Shown here piece after piece: positions 56,079 through 64,000 of a stretch of 64,000 nucleotides of DNA. How positions within the stretch are numbered: position 1 is the first letter of the stretch; every line of letters starts with the position of its first letter. A program made the position numbers and the translations under genes. Below the pieces are notes generated by a model. That model did no database searches and was not told the DNA's origin. It saw only the letters and a program-made list of their open reading frames with translations. Source of the DNA: Streptomyces sp. AC550_RSS872 (GTDB lineage Bacteria > Actinomycetota > Actinomycetes > Streptomycetales > Streptomycetaceae); the NCBI RefSeq assembly GCF_019049285.1, contig NZ_JAGMUL010000208.1:124001-188000 (forward strand), in the 5' to 3' direction.

Positions 56079-59000
56079 ATGGCGGGTGGATCCGAGTCAG
56101 AGGGCGCTGAATTCCGGGCACGGTCCACCTCGCCGATAGCGGTAGTGGGAATGGCGTGCCGGCTCCCCGGCGCGGCCGGACCGGATGAGTTCCGCGGGCT
56201 GCTGCGTCAGGGCGCGGAAGCCGTCGGCACCCCGGCGACGGATCGGCCGTACGCACCCCGGCGAGGCGGATTCCTGGAGTCGGTCGACCGGTTCGACGCC
56301 GCCTTCTTCGGTATCTCGCCGCGCGAGGCGGCGGTGCTGGACCCGCAGCAGCGGCTGATGCTGGAACTGTGCTGGGAAGCACTCGAAGACGCCGGTATCG
56401 TGCCCGCCCGCCTCGCCGGCGGCGACGCCGGCGTCTTCGTCGGGGCTATCGCCGACGACTACGCCGCGCTGTCCCGGGCGGCCGGTGCGCAGGCCACCAC
56501 CCCGGAGACCGCCACCGGCCTCAACCGGGGCATGATCGCCAACCGGGTCTCCTACACCCTGGGCCTGCACGGGCCGAGCTTCACGGTCGACTCGGGGCAG
56601 TCCTCGTCCCTCGTCGCCGTCCACCTCGCCGTCGAGAGCCTGCGCCGGGGCGAGTGCTCCGTGGCTCTCGCCGGCGGGGTGAACCTGATCCTGGCCGAGG
56701 ACAGCACGCTCGCCGTGGAACGCTTCGGCGCGCTCTCCCCGGACGGACGCTGCTACACCTTCGACGCCCGGGCCAACGGCTACGTCCGTGGCGAGGGCGG
56801 CGGTGTCGTCGTACTCAAGCCGCTGGCGGACGCGGTCGCGGACGGCGACGACATCCTGTGCGTGCTCGCGGGCAGCGCCGTCAACAACGACGGCGGCGGC
56901 GACGGACTGACCGTGCCCGACCGCGAGGGCCAGCAGGAGGTGCTGACCGCCGCCTACGAGCAGGCCGGGATCTCCCCCGCCGCCGTGGGATACGTGGAAC
57001 TGCACGGCACCGGAACCCCGGCCGGCGACCCCGTGGAGGCCGCGGCCGTCGGCGCCGTGCTGGGCGCGGGCCGCAGTGGGCAACAGCCCCTGCTGGTCGG
57101 TTCGGTGAAGACCAACATCGGCCATCTCGAAGGCGCCGCAGGCATCGCGGGACTGCTCAAGGCCGTGCTGGTCGTACGGCACCGGGAGGTCCCCGCCAGC
57201 CTCAACTTCGACACCCCCAGCCCCCGCATCCCCCTGACGGACCTCGGCCTGCGCGTCAACACCGCCCTGCACGCCTGGCCACAAGAGGCCGGCCCGCTGG
57301 TCGCGGGCGTCAGCTCCTTCGGCATGGGCGGCACCAACTGCCATGTCGTCCTCACCGAATGGGACGGCGTCGTACCGGAGGCGGCACCCGGCGTCCGGCC
57401 CACCGGCACACCGGCCCCTCTCCTCGTCTCGGGCCGGGACGAGGAGGCGCTGCGCGCCCAGGCGCGGAAGCTGAAGGAACACCTCGACACCCACCCCGGC
57501 CTGCGGCTCACGGACGTCGCCCACACCCTGGCCACCGCCCGGACCGCGTTCGGCCACCGCGCCGTGATCACCGCCGGCGAGCCCGACGAGGTGGCGGCCG
57601 CACTCGACCGGCTCGCCGAGGGCACCCCGAGCCCAGACGTCGTGCGCGGCACCGTCACCGAGGGCTCCCTCGCCTTCATGTTCACCGGGCAGGGCAGCCA
57701 GCGGCCCGGTATGACGGCCGAGTTGTACCGGACCTCGCCGGAGTACGCCGCCGCCCTCGACGAGGTGTGCGCGGCCATGGACCCGCACCTGCGACTGCCG
57801 CTGCGGGATGTGCTGTTCGCCCCGGAAGGGTCGCCCGAGGCCGCCCTGCTGGACCGCACCGAGTTCACCCAGCCCGCCCTGTTCGCGGTCGAGGTCGCCC
57901 TCTTCCGCCTCACCGAGGCCTACGGACCGACCCCGCGCATGCTGCTCGGCCACTCCGTCGGTGAACTGGCCGCCGCACACGTCGCCGGAGTGCTGTCCCT
58001 GACCGACGCGTGCACGCTCGTCACGGCCCGCGGCCGGCTGATGCAGGCCCAGCCGTCGGACGGCGCGATGGTGTCGATCCAGGCGAGCGAGGACGAACTC
58101 GCGCCCTTCGTCACCGAGTCGGTGACCCTGGCGGCGCTCAACGGCCCCGCCGCCACCGTGATCGCGGGCGACGAGGACGCCGTGCTCGCCGTGGCCGCGC
58201 ACTGGGCGGCCCAGGGACGCAAGACCAAGCGGCTGCGGGTCAGCCATGCCTTCCACTCCCCGCACATGGACGGCATGCTCGCCGAATTCCGCCGTATCGC
58301 CGAGGGCCTGACCTTCGACGCGCCCCGCATCCCCATCGTCTCGAACGAGACGGGCACCCTCCTCACGGACGCCGAGGCCCGCTCGCCCGAGTACTGGGTC
58401 CGGCACGCCCGCGCCGCCGTCCGCTTCCTGGACGGGGTGCGCCTCCTTGAGGACCAGGGCGTGACCACCCTCCTCGAACTCGGCCCCGACGGAGTGCTGT
58501 CGGCCATGGCACGCGACTGCCTGCGCGGCGCCGAGACCGTGTCCGTGCCCCTGCTGCGCGGCGGCGATCGCACGGAACCGGGCGCGGTGGTCGCCGCGCT
58601 GGCCACGCTGTACGCCCGTGGCGTGCCGCTGGACTGGGAGCGACTGGCCACGGGGCCGGACGCGCGGCGGATACCGCTGCCCACCTACGCCTTCCAGCGC
58701 CGCCGGCACTGGCTGCCCGAGCCGGCCGGCACCCCCGCGGCCACCCCGCGCCACGGCCATCAGGCGTCGCGTGCACCCCGTGCGGTCGAGCCGGCCCCGC
58801 CGGTCCGGGACCGTACGACACTGGAACTGGTCCGGGACGCCACGGCTCTGGTGCTCGGCCACGGGTCCCCTGACGATGTCGCCCCGCACGCGCCCTTCAA
58901 GGACCTGGGCTTCAGCTCCCTGATGCTGGCCGACCTCGGCGAACGGCTCACCGAGGCAACCGGCCGCAGGGTGCCCACCACCCTGCTGTTCGACCACCCG

Positions 59001-62000
59001 ACGCCGGACGCCCTGGCCCGCCGGCTCCAGGCCGACGGGACGCCGCACCCGGACGAGGCGCCGATGACCGCCGTGGCCGCGGACGACGACCCGGTCGTGA
59101 TCGTGGGCATGGGCTGCCGCCTCCCCGGCGGGATACGGACACCGGAGGACCTCTGGCGGTTCGTGTCCGGCGGGGGCGACGCGATCACCGCGCTCCCCGT
59201 GGACCGGGGCTGGGAAATCGCCGCCGGCTTCCCCCGCGAGGGCGGATTCCTCCCGGACGTGGCGGAGTTCGACGCCGGGTTCTTCGGGATCTCGCCGCGT
59301 GAGGCGCTGGCGATGGACCCGCAGCAGCGGCTGCTCCTGGAGACCTCCTGGGAGGTCCTGGAACGGGCAGGCGTGGACGCCCTCTCCCTGCGGGGCAGCC
59401 GCACCGGCGTCTTCATCGGCGCGAGCCCCTCGGAGTACGGCCCCCGACTGCACGAACCCTCGGACGCCGACGGGCATGTTCTCACCGGCACGGCACCCAG
59501 CGTGCTGTCGGGCCGTATCGCCTACGCCCTGGGTCTTCAGGGCCCGGCCCTGACGGTGGACACGGCCTGTTCGTCGTCGTTGGTGGCCCTGCATCTGGCC
59601 GCGCAGGCGCTGCGGAACGGCGAGTGCGACCTCGCCCTCGTCGGCGGCGTCACCGTCATGGCGACCTCGGGCATGTTCGCCGAGTTCTTCCGCCAGGGCG
59701 GCCTGGCGGGGGACGGGCGGTGCAAGGCGTTCGCGGCCGGCGCCGATGGCACCGGCTGGAGTGAGGGCGTCGGCATGCTGGCCGTGGCGCGGCTCTCGGA
59801 CGCGGTGCGCGACGGGCGGCAGGTGCTGGCCGTGGTGCGGGGCTCGGCGGTGAACTCCGACGGCGCGTCGAACGGCCTGACCGCGCCCAACGGTTCGTCC
59901 CAGCGGAGGGTGATCCGGCAGGCGCTGGCCTCGGCCGGACTGTCGGCGGCGGACGTCGACATGGTCGAGGCGCACGGGACGGGCACGGCCCTGGGCGACC
60001 CGATCGAGGCGCAGGCACTGCTGGCCACCTACGGCCAGGAGCGGCCCGAGGATGCGCCGCTGTGGCTGGGCTCGCTCAAGTCGAACATCGGTCATACGCA
60101 GGCGGCCGCGGGTGTGGCGGGCGTGATCAAGTCGGTACTGGCGATGCGGCACGGGGTGTTGCCGCGGACGTTGCATGTGGATGAGCCGACGCCTGAGGTG
60201 GACTGGTCGGCGGGTGCGGTGGAGCTGCTGACGGAGGCGCGGGAGTGGCCGAGTGCGGAGCGTCCGCGGCGGGCGGGTGTGTCCTCGTTCGGGATCAGTG
60301 GGACGAACGCGCACGTGATTCTGGAGCAGGCGCCGGAGGTTGATGAGCCTGCGCTTTCCGGTGATGTGGCAGGTCTCGTGCCGTGGGTGGTCTCCGCGCG
60401 GTCGGCGGAGGCGTTGGGGGAGCAGGCGCGGCGGCTGGCCGAGCATGTGCGTGCGGCTGGTCCGCGTCCCGTGGACGTGGGGTTCTCGCTGGCCACGGCG
60501 CGTGCGGGGCTGGAATACCGGGCGGTGCTGGTCGGGCGTGAACAGGCCGACTTCCTGGGCCAGTTGGAGTCGCTGAGCGCAGGCGGCGCGGTCAGTGAGG
60601 GCGGGACGGCGTTCCTGTTCTCGGGTCAGGGTTCTCAGCGTGCCGGTATGGGCCGCGAGTTGTACGAGACGTATCCGGTCTTCGCCGCTGCCTTCGACGA
60701 GGTGTGTGCCGGGTTCGACGGGGCGCTGCGCGATGTCGTGTTCGAGGGCGCGGGCCTGGACCGTACGGAGTGGGCTCAGCCCGGTCTGTTCGCGTTGGAG
60801 GTGGCGCTGTTCGAGCTGGTGGGTTCGTGGGGTGTGCGGGCGGATGTGCTGCTCGGGCATTCGATCGGCGAGCTGGCGGCGGCGTACGTGGCAGGGGTGT
60901 GGTCGCTGGAGGATGCCTGCCGGATCGTGGCGGCGCGGGGCCGGCTGATGCAGGCGTTGCCCGCCGGTGGCGCGATGCTCGCGGTCGAGGCGGCGGAAGA
61001 GGAGCTGCCCGAGCTGCCGGATGGTGTGTCGGTGGCGGCGGTGAACGGTCCCCGGTCCATCGTCCTGTCCGGTGATGAGGAACCGGTCGTCCGCCTTGCC
61101 GCCGTATTCGCGGAGGAGGGCCGGCGGACCAAGCGGCTGACGGTGAGTCACGCGTTCCACTCGGCGCGGATGGAGCCGATGCTGGCCGAGTTCGCCGGCG
61201 TGCTGGCCTCGGTCGAGTTCCGTACGCCCCGGATCCCGGTGATCTCCAACCTCACGGGCCGGATCGCGGGTGAGGAACTGACGACCCCGGAGTACTGGGT
61301 CCGGCATGTCCGCGAGGCGGTCCGGTTCGCCGACGGCGTCGGTGCCGCCCACGGCGCCGGCGTACGCCACTACCTCGAACTCGGCCCGAACGGCACCCTG
61401 ACCTCGCTCGCCCACGACACCCTCGCCGAGCAGGGCCGAGAGCACGGAGTGACCGTCGTCCCCGTGCTCCGGGGGGACCAGCCGGAGGACCGGACCGCCG
61501 TCGGCGCTGTCGGCCGGCTGTACGCCGGCGGAGCGGCCGTGGACTGGCACGCCTTCTTCGCCGGGTACGGACCCCGCCGGGTCGAGCTGCCCACCTACGC
61601 CTTCCAGCGGCGCCGTTACTGGCTGGAGCCGACGGCGCCGCCGTCCTCGGACCCGTTGCGGTACCGCGTCGAATGGGCGTCCGTGCCGGACGGCTCCCGT
61701 CCTGTGCTGCACGGCGAGTGGGCCGTCGTCGTGCCCGCGGCCGATGAGCAGGACGATCTCGTACGAGAGGTGACCGCCGCGCTTGAGGCCCATGGCGCGC
61801 GGCCCGTGACGATCGGGGTCGACGCCGCCGCAGCCGACCGCGCCGAGTTCGCGGAGGTGCTGCGAGGCGCGCTCGGTGAGGACACCGGGGGAGTGGTGTC
61901 GCTGCTCGCGCTCGACGGCGGGCCGTCCGGGGGCGCCGCGGCCACCGCCGTACTGCTGCGGGCGCTGACCGACATCGGCGGGGCCGCACGGCTGTGGTGT

Positions 62001-64000
62001 CTGACGCGGGGCGCGGTGTCGGTGAGTCCTGCCGAGCCGTTGCCCGCGCCGGAGCAGGCGCAGGTCTGGGGCATGGGCAGGGTGGCGGCGCTCGAGCACC
62101 CGGAGCGGTGGGGCGGTCTCGTCGATCTGCCCGCCGTACTCGACGACATGGCGCGCAACCGTCTGTGTGCCGCGCTGACCGGCGGGGCGGGAGAGGACCA
62201 GGTGGCCGTGCGGGCCGCCGGACTGTTCGCCCGGCGGCTGTGCCGGGCCGGGGCGCGCCCGCGCACCGACGACACCGCGGTCCGTCTGCCCGCCGACGGC
62301 ACCGTGCTGGTGACCGGCGGGACCGGGGCGCTGGCCGCGCACCTCGTGCGGTGGCTGGCCGGGGCCGGGGCCGGGCATGTGCTGCTCACCAGCCGGCGGG
62401 GTCCCGACGCCGAGGGGGTCGCGGAACTGACCTCGCGCCTGCGGGAATCGGGCACCGAGGTGTCCGTCGCCGCCTGTGACGTGACCGACCGGGAGGCGCT
62501 GGCGGAGCTGATCGCGGGGCTGCCCGCCGACCGGCCGCTGACCGGCGTCGTGCACGCCGCGGGCGTCCTGGACGACGGGGTGCTGGACGCGCTCACGCCC
62601 GACCGGTTCGCCGCGGTCGCCGGGCCCAAGGTGACCGGGGCGCGGCACCTGCACGAGCTCACCCGGGACCTGGACGTGTCGGTGTTCGTCCTGTTCTCGT
62701 CGTTCGTGGGCTCGGTCGGGCTGGCCGGGCAGGGCAACTACGCCTCCGCCAATGCCTATCTGGACGCCCTGGCCGTCCACCGGGCCCGGCTCGGTCTGGC
62801 CGCGACGGCGGTGGCCTGGGGCTCCTGGGCCGGTGCCGGCATGGCCGCCGACACCGAGGTGGCCCGGGAGCGGCTGGCGCGGACCGGACTCGTGCCCCTC
62901 GAACCGGCCGCCGCCCTGGCCACCCTCGGGCAGGTGGTCGCCGACGGCGAGGCCGAGACGATCGTGGCCGACGTCGACTGGGAGCGGTTCGCCGCGGGCT
63001 TCGGCCCGGGCCGGCCGAGCCCGCTGCTGACCGGTGTCCCCGAGGTGCGCCGGGCCCGGCAGCACGAGCCCCGGCAGGGCACGGCGCCCGCGTCGGACCG
63101 GCTGGGCGGGCTGGAGGGTGACGAACTCCGTGCGGCCCTGGGTGAGTTGGTGGCCGCCGAGGTGGCGGGCGTACTGGGCCTGCCGAGTGCGGACCGGGTG
63201 CCGCAGGACCGTACCTTCCGCGCGCTCGGCTTCGACTCGCTGATCGGCGTGGAGTTCCGCAACCGGCTCGCCGCGGCCACCGGGAGGCGGCTGCCGCCCG
63301 GCCTGATCTTCGACCACCCCACCCCTGGCAGGCTCGTCGAGCACCTGACGGCCCTGGTGGCAGGCACCCGCACCGGCAGCGTCGGGGAGCGGCGCCCGGC
63401 GGCCGCGCGCACCGAGGACGATCCGATCGTGATCGTGTCGGCCGCCTGCCGGTTCCCCGGCGGTGTCCGGACCCCGGAGGAGCTGTGGCGGTTCGTCCTC
63501 GACGGCGGGGACGCCATCGGCCCCTTCCCCGAGGACCGCGGCTGGGACCTCGACCACCTCTACCACCCGGACCCCGGCAACCCCGGCACCAGTTATGTGC
63601 GCGAGGGCGGATTCCTCACGGACGTGGCGGAGTTCGACGCCGGGTTCTTCGGGATCTCGCCGCGTGAGGCGCTGGCGATGGACCCGCAGCAGCGGCTCCT
63701 CCTGGAGACCTCCTGGGAAGTCCTGGAGCGGGCGGGCATCGTCCCGGCCTCCCTCGCCGGCAGCCGGACCGGCGTCTTCGTCGGCTCCAACGGCGAGACC
63801 TACTCCACGCTGCTGGGCTCCTCGGAGGTCGAGGGGCATGTGCTGACCGGTACGGCGTCCAGCGTGCTCTCCGGCCGCATCGCCTACGCCCTCGGGCTCG
63901 AAGGCCCCGCGATGACCGTGGACACCGCCTGCTCCTCCTCGCTGGTGGCCCTGCATCTCGCGGTGCAGGCACTGGGCGCCGGCGAGTGCGACCTGGCGCT
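56079..64000 (+). CDS. Modular type I polyketide synthase: KSQ-AT-ACP loading module, KS-AT-KR-ACP, KS... (cut by window end)
   Basis: ATG 56079 behind GGTAAGGA opens a frame to the window end (2640 codons). The loading module has a ketosynthase with Gln for the active Cys (VDSGQSSSLV, Q174), H309, an AT with GHSVG (S626) and HAFH (723-726), and an ACP with GFSSL (S947). Such KSQ domains decarboxylate malonyl-ACP, so the starter should be acetate. Module 1 has a KS with TACSSS (C1164), an AT with GHSIG (S1595) and HAFH (1691), a KR with S2208, Y2221 and N2225 plus an LDD motif (B-type, D-configured hydroxyl), and an ACP with GFDSL (S2387). A second KS begins near 2455 with C2618. Both ATs have malonyl-type motifs. 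No DH or ER is in module 1. Confidence 0.96.
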   Translation, partial: MAGGSESEGAEFRARSTSPIAVVGMACRLPGAAGPDEFRGLLRQGAEAVGTPATDRPYAPRRGGFLESVDRFDAAFFGISPREAAVLDPQQRLMLELCWEALEDAGIVPARLAGGDAGVFVGAIADDYAALSRAAGAQATTPETATGLNRGMIANRVSYTLGLHGPSFTVDSGQSSSLVAVHLAVESLRRGECSVALAGGVNLILAEDSTLAVERFGALSPDGRCYTFDARANGYVRGEGGGVVVLKPLADAVADGDDILCVLAGSAVNNDGGGDGLTVPDREGQQEVLTAAYEQAGISPAAVGYVELHGTGTPAGDPVEAAAVGAVLGAGRSGQQPLLVGSVKTNIGHLEGAAGIAGLLKAVLVVRHREVPASLNFDTPSPRIPLTDLGLRVNTALHAWPQEAGPLVAGVSSFGMGGTNCHVVLTEWDGVVPEAAPGVRPTGTPAPLLVSGRDEEALRAQARKLKEHLDTHPGLRLTDVAHTLATARTAFGHRAVITAGEPDEVAAALDRLAEGTPSPDVVRGTVTEGSLAFMFTGQGSQRPGMTAELYRTSPEYAAALDEVCAAMDPHLRLPLRDVLFAPEGSPEAALLDRTEFTQPALFAVEVALFRLTEAYGPTPRMLLGHSVGELAAAHVAGVLSLTDACTLVTARGRLMQAQPSDGAMVSIQASEDELAPFVTESVTLAALNGPAATVIAGDEDAVLAVAAHWAAQGRKTKRLRVSHAFHSPHMDGMLAEFRRIAEGLTFDAPRIPIVSNETGTLLTDAEARSPEYWVRHARAAVRFLDGVRLLEDQGVTTLLELGPDGVLSAMARDCLRGAETVSVPLLRGGDRTEPGAVVAALATLYARGVPLDWERLATGPDARRIPLPTYAFQRRRHWLPEPAGTPAATPRHGHQASRAPRAVEPAPPVRDRTTLELVRDATALVLGHGSPDDVAPHAPFKDLGFSSLMLADLGERLTEATGRRVPTTLLFDHPTPDALARRLQADGTPHPDEAPMTAVAADDDPVVIVGMGCRLPGGIRTPEDLWRFVSGGGDAITALPVDRGWEIAAGFPREGGFLPDVAEFDAGFFGISPREALAMDPQQRLLLETSWEVLERAGVDALSLRGSRTGVFIGASPSEYGPRLHEPSDADGHVLTGTAPSVLSGRIAYALGLQGPALTVDTACSSSLVALHLAAQALRNGECDLALVGGVTVMATSGMFAEFFRQGGLAGDGRCKAFAAGADGTGWSEGVGMLAVARLSDAVRDGRQVLAVVRGSAVNSDGASNGLTAPNGSSQRRVIRQALASAGLSAADVDMVEAHGTGTALGDPIEAQALLATYGQERPEDAPLWLGSLKSNIGHTQAAAGVAGVIKSVLAMRHGVLPRTLHVDEPTPEVDWSAGAVELLTEAREWPSAERPRRAGVSSFGISGTNAHVILEQAPEVDEPALSGDVAGLVPWVVSARSAEALGEQARRLAEHVRAAGPRPVDVGFSLATARAGLEYRAVLVGREQADFLGQLESLSAGGAVSEGGTAFLFSGQGSQRAGMGRELYETYPVFAAAFDEVCAGFDGALRDVVFEGAGLDRTEWAQPGLFALEVALFELVGSWGVRADVLLGHSIGELAAAYVAGVWSLEDACRIVAARGRLMQALPAGGAMLAVEAAEEELPELPDGVSVAAVNGPRSIVLSGDEEPVVRLAAVFAEEGRRTKRLTVSHAFHSARMEPMLAEFAGVLASVEFRTPRIPVISNLTGRIAGEELTTPEYWVRHVREAVRFADGVGAAHGAGVRHYLELGPNGTLTSLAHDTLAEQGREHGVTVVPVLRGDQPEDRTAVGAVGRLYAGGAAVDWHAFFAGYGPRRVELPTYAFQRRRYWLEPTAPPSSDPLRYRVEWASVPDGSRPVLHGEWAVVVPAADEQDDLVREVTAALEAHGARPVTIGVDAAAADRAEFAEVLRGALGEDTGGVVSLLALDGGPSGGAAATAVLLRALTDIGGAARLWCLTRGAVSVSPAEPLPAPEQAQVWGMGRVAALEHPERWGGLVDLPAVLDDMARNRLCAALTGGAGEDQVAVRAAGLFARRLCRAGARPRTDDTAVRLPADGTVLVTGGTGALAAHLVRWLAGAGAGHVLLTSRRGPDAEGVAELTSRLRESGTEVSVAACDVTDREALAELIAGLPADRPLTGVVHAAGVLDDGVLDALTPDRFAAVAGPKVTGARHLHELTRDLDVSVFVLFSSFVGSVGLAGQGNYASANAYLDALAVHRARLGLAATAVAWGSWAGAGMAADTEVARERLARTGLVPLEPAAALATLGQVVADGEAETIVADVDWERFAAGFGPGRPSPLLTGVPEVRRARQHEPRQGTAPASDRLGGLEGDELRAALGELVAAEVAGVLGLPSADRVPQDRTFRALGFDSLIGVEFRNRLAAATGRRLPPGLIFDHPTPGRLVEHLTALVAGTRTGSVGERRPAAARTEDDPIVIVSAACRFPGGVRTPEELWRFVLDGGDAIGPFPEDRGWDLDHLYHPDPGNPGTSYVREGGFLTDVAEFDAGFFGISPREALAMDPQQRLLLETSWEVLERAGIVPASLAGSRTGVFVGSNGETYSTLLGSSEVEGHVLTGTASSVLSGRIAYALGLEGPAMTVDTACSSSLVALHLAVQALGAGECDLA
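59236..59372. repeat. Near-identical KS segment, copy 1
   Basis: This stretch of KS1 matches 63601-63737 in KS2 with about five differences in 137 bases, an offset of exactly 4365 bases (1455 codons). It reflects recent module duplication or gene conversion. Confidence 0.85.
63601..63737. repeat. Near-identical KS segment, copy 2
   Basis: Partner of 59236-59372, in the second extension-module KS. Confidence 0.85.

Noticed and set aside
56097..63956. A 2619-codon open frame on the minus strand opposite the PKS
   Set aside because: It is antisense to a clear PKS frame with all active-site motifs and has no recognisable domains. Long antisense frames are a by-product of high-GC codon bias.

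Overview
The window is high-GC actinobacterial DNA, almost certainly from a Streptomyces chromosome. The evidence is the G/C-biased third codon positions, the gene order tRNA-Arg / response regulator / ArgS-like protein / lysA-hom-thrC-thrB-rho-LCP-rpmE-prfA-prmC-sua5-PTP-glyA-wecA-like, rare TTA codons in regulatory and mobile genes, a pSAM2-like integrative element, and a modular type I polyketide synthase (PKS). No CRISPR array or rRNA was seen.

Region 1 (1-3593) is a decaying arsenic-resistance segment. It holds arsC (cut by the window edge), a frameshifted arsR, remains of an MFS transporter, a second intact arsR and a flavin-dependent oxidoreductase, with matching operator-like sequences on both sides of the arsR/oxidoreductase gap. 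It ends in a fragment of a tyrosine recombinase and a 42-bp copy of the 3' half of a tRNA-Arg gene.

Region 2 (3552-10814) lies between two copies of that 42-bp tRNA half. It is a small defence island: a zinc-ribbon PD-(D/E)XK-like protein, a BsuBI/PstI-type DNA adenine methyltransferase overlapping its restriction endonuclease, an Mrr_N/HNH-type endonuclease, a frameshifted IS5-family insertion sequence directly upstream of it, and a single-pass membrane protein. No recombinase of its own is visible.

Region 3 (10773-26241) is a complete actinomycete integrative and conjugative element (AICE) of the pSAM2 type, lying between the second tRNA half and the intact tRNA-Arg(CCG). It has regulators (GntR, XRE plus a Nudix protein resembling the pSAM2 immunity factor), a transfer block (several small proteins, a DUF2637/Spd-like protein, a large Arg-rich membrane protein and an FtsK-like Tra translocase followed by nested palindromes that could be clt), a replication block (Ssb, a damaged methyltransferase, a primase-polymerase, a DUF3631 ATPase, iteron-like repeats) and xis-int next to the attachment site. 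Paired arm-type repeats flank both junctions. Regions 1-3 therefore look like successive insertions stacked at one tRNA gene.

Region 4 (26273-45046) is core chromosome: aspartate-family amino acid synthesis (lysA, hom, thrC, thrB), transcription termination (rho), translation (rpmE, prfA, prmC, sua5), one-carbon metabolism (glyA) and envelope polymer assembly (LCP protein, WecA-like transferase). It includes one dead secreted-protease gene.

Region 5 (45047-64000) begins where streptomycetes normally carry the ATP synthase operon. It is the edge of a polyketide gene cluster: a truncated methylmalonyl-CoA mutase-like protein, a metallophosphoesterase, a type II thioesterase, two very large LuxR-family (LAL) activators, a cytochrome P450 and the first PKS gene, which encodes a KSQ-AT-ACP loading module, a KS-AT-KR-ACP module and the start of a second extension module before the window ends. 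Promoters in this cluster share TAGGGG-type boxes, and the first LAL gene carries a TTA codon, suggesting bldA-dependent switching.
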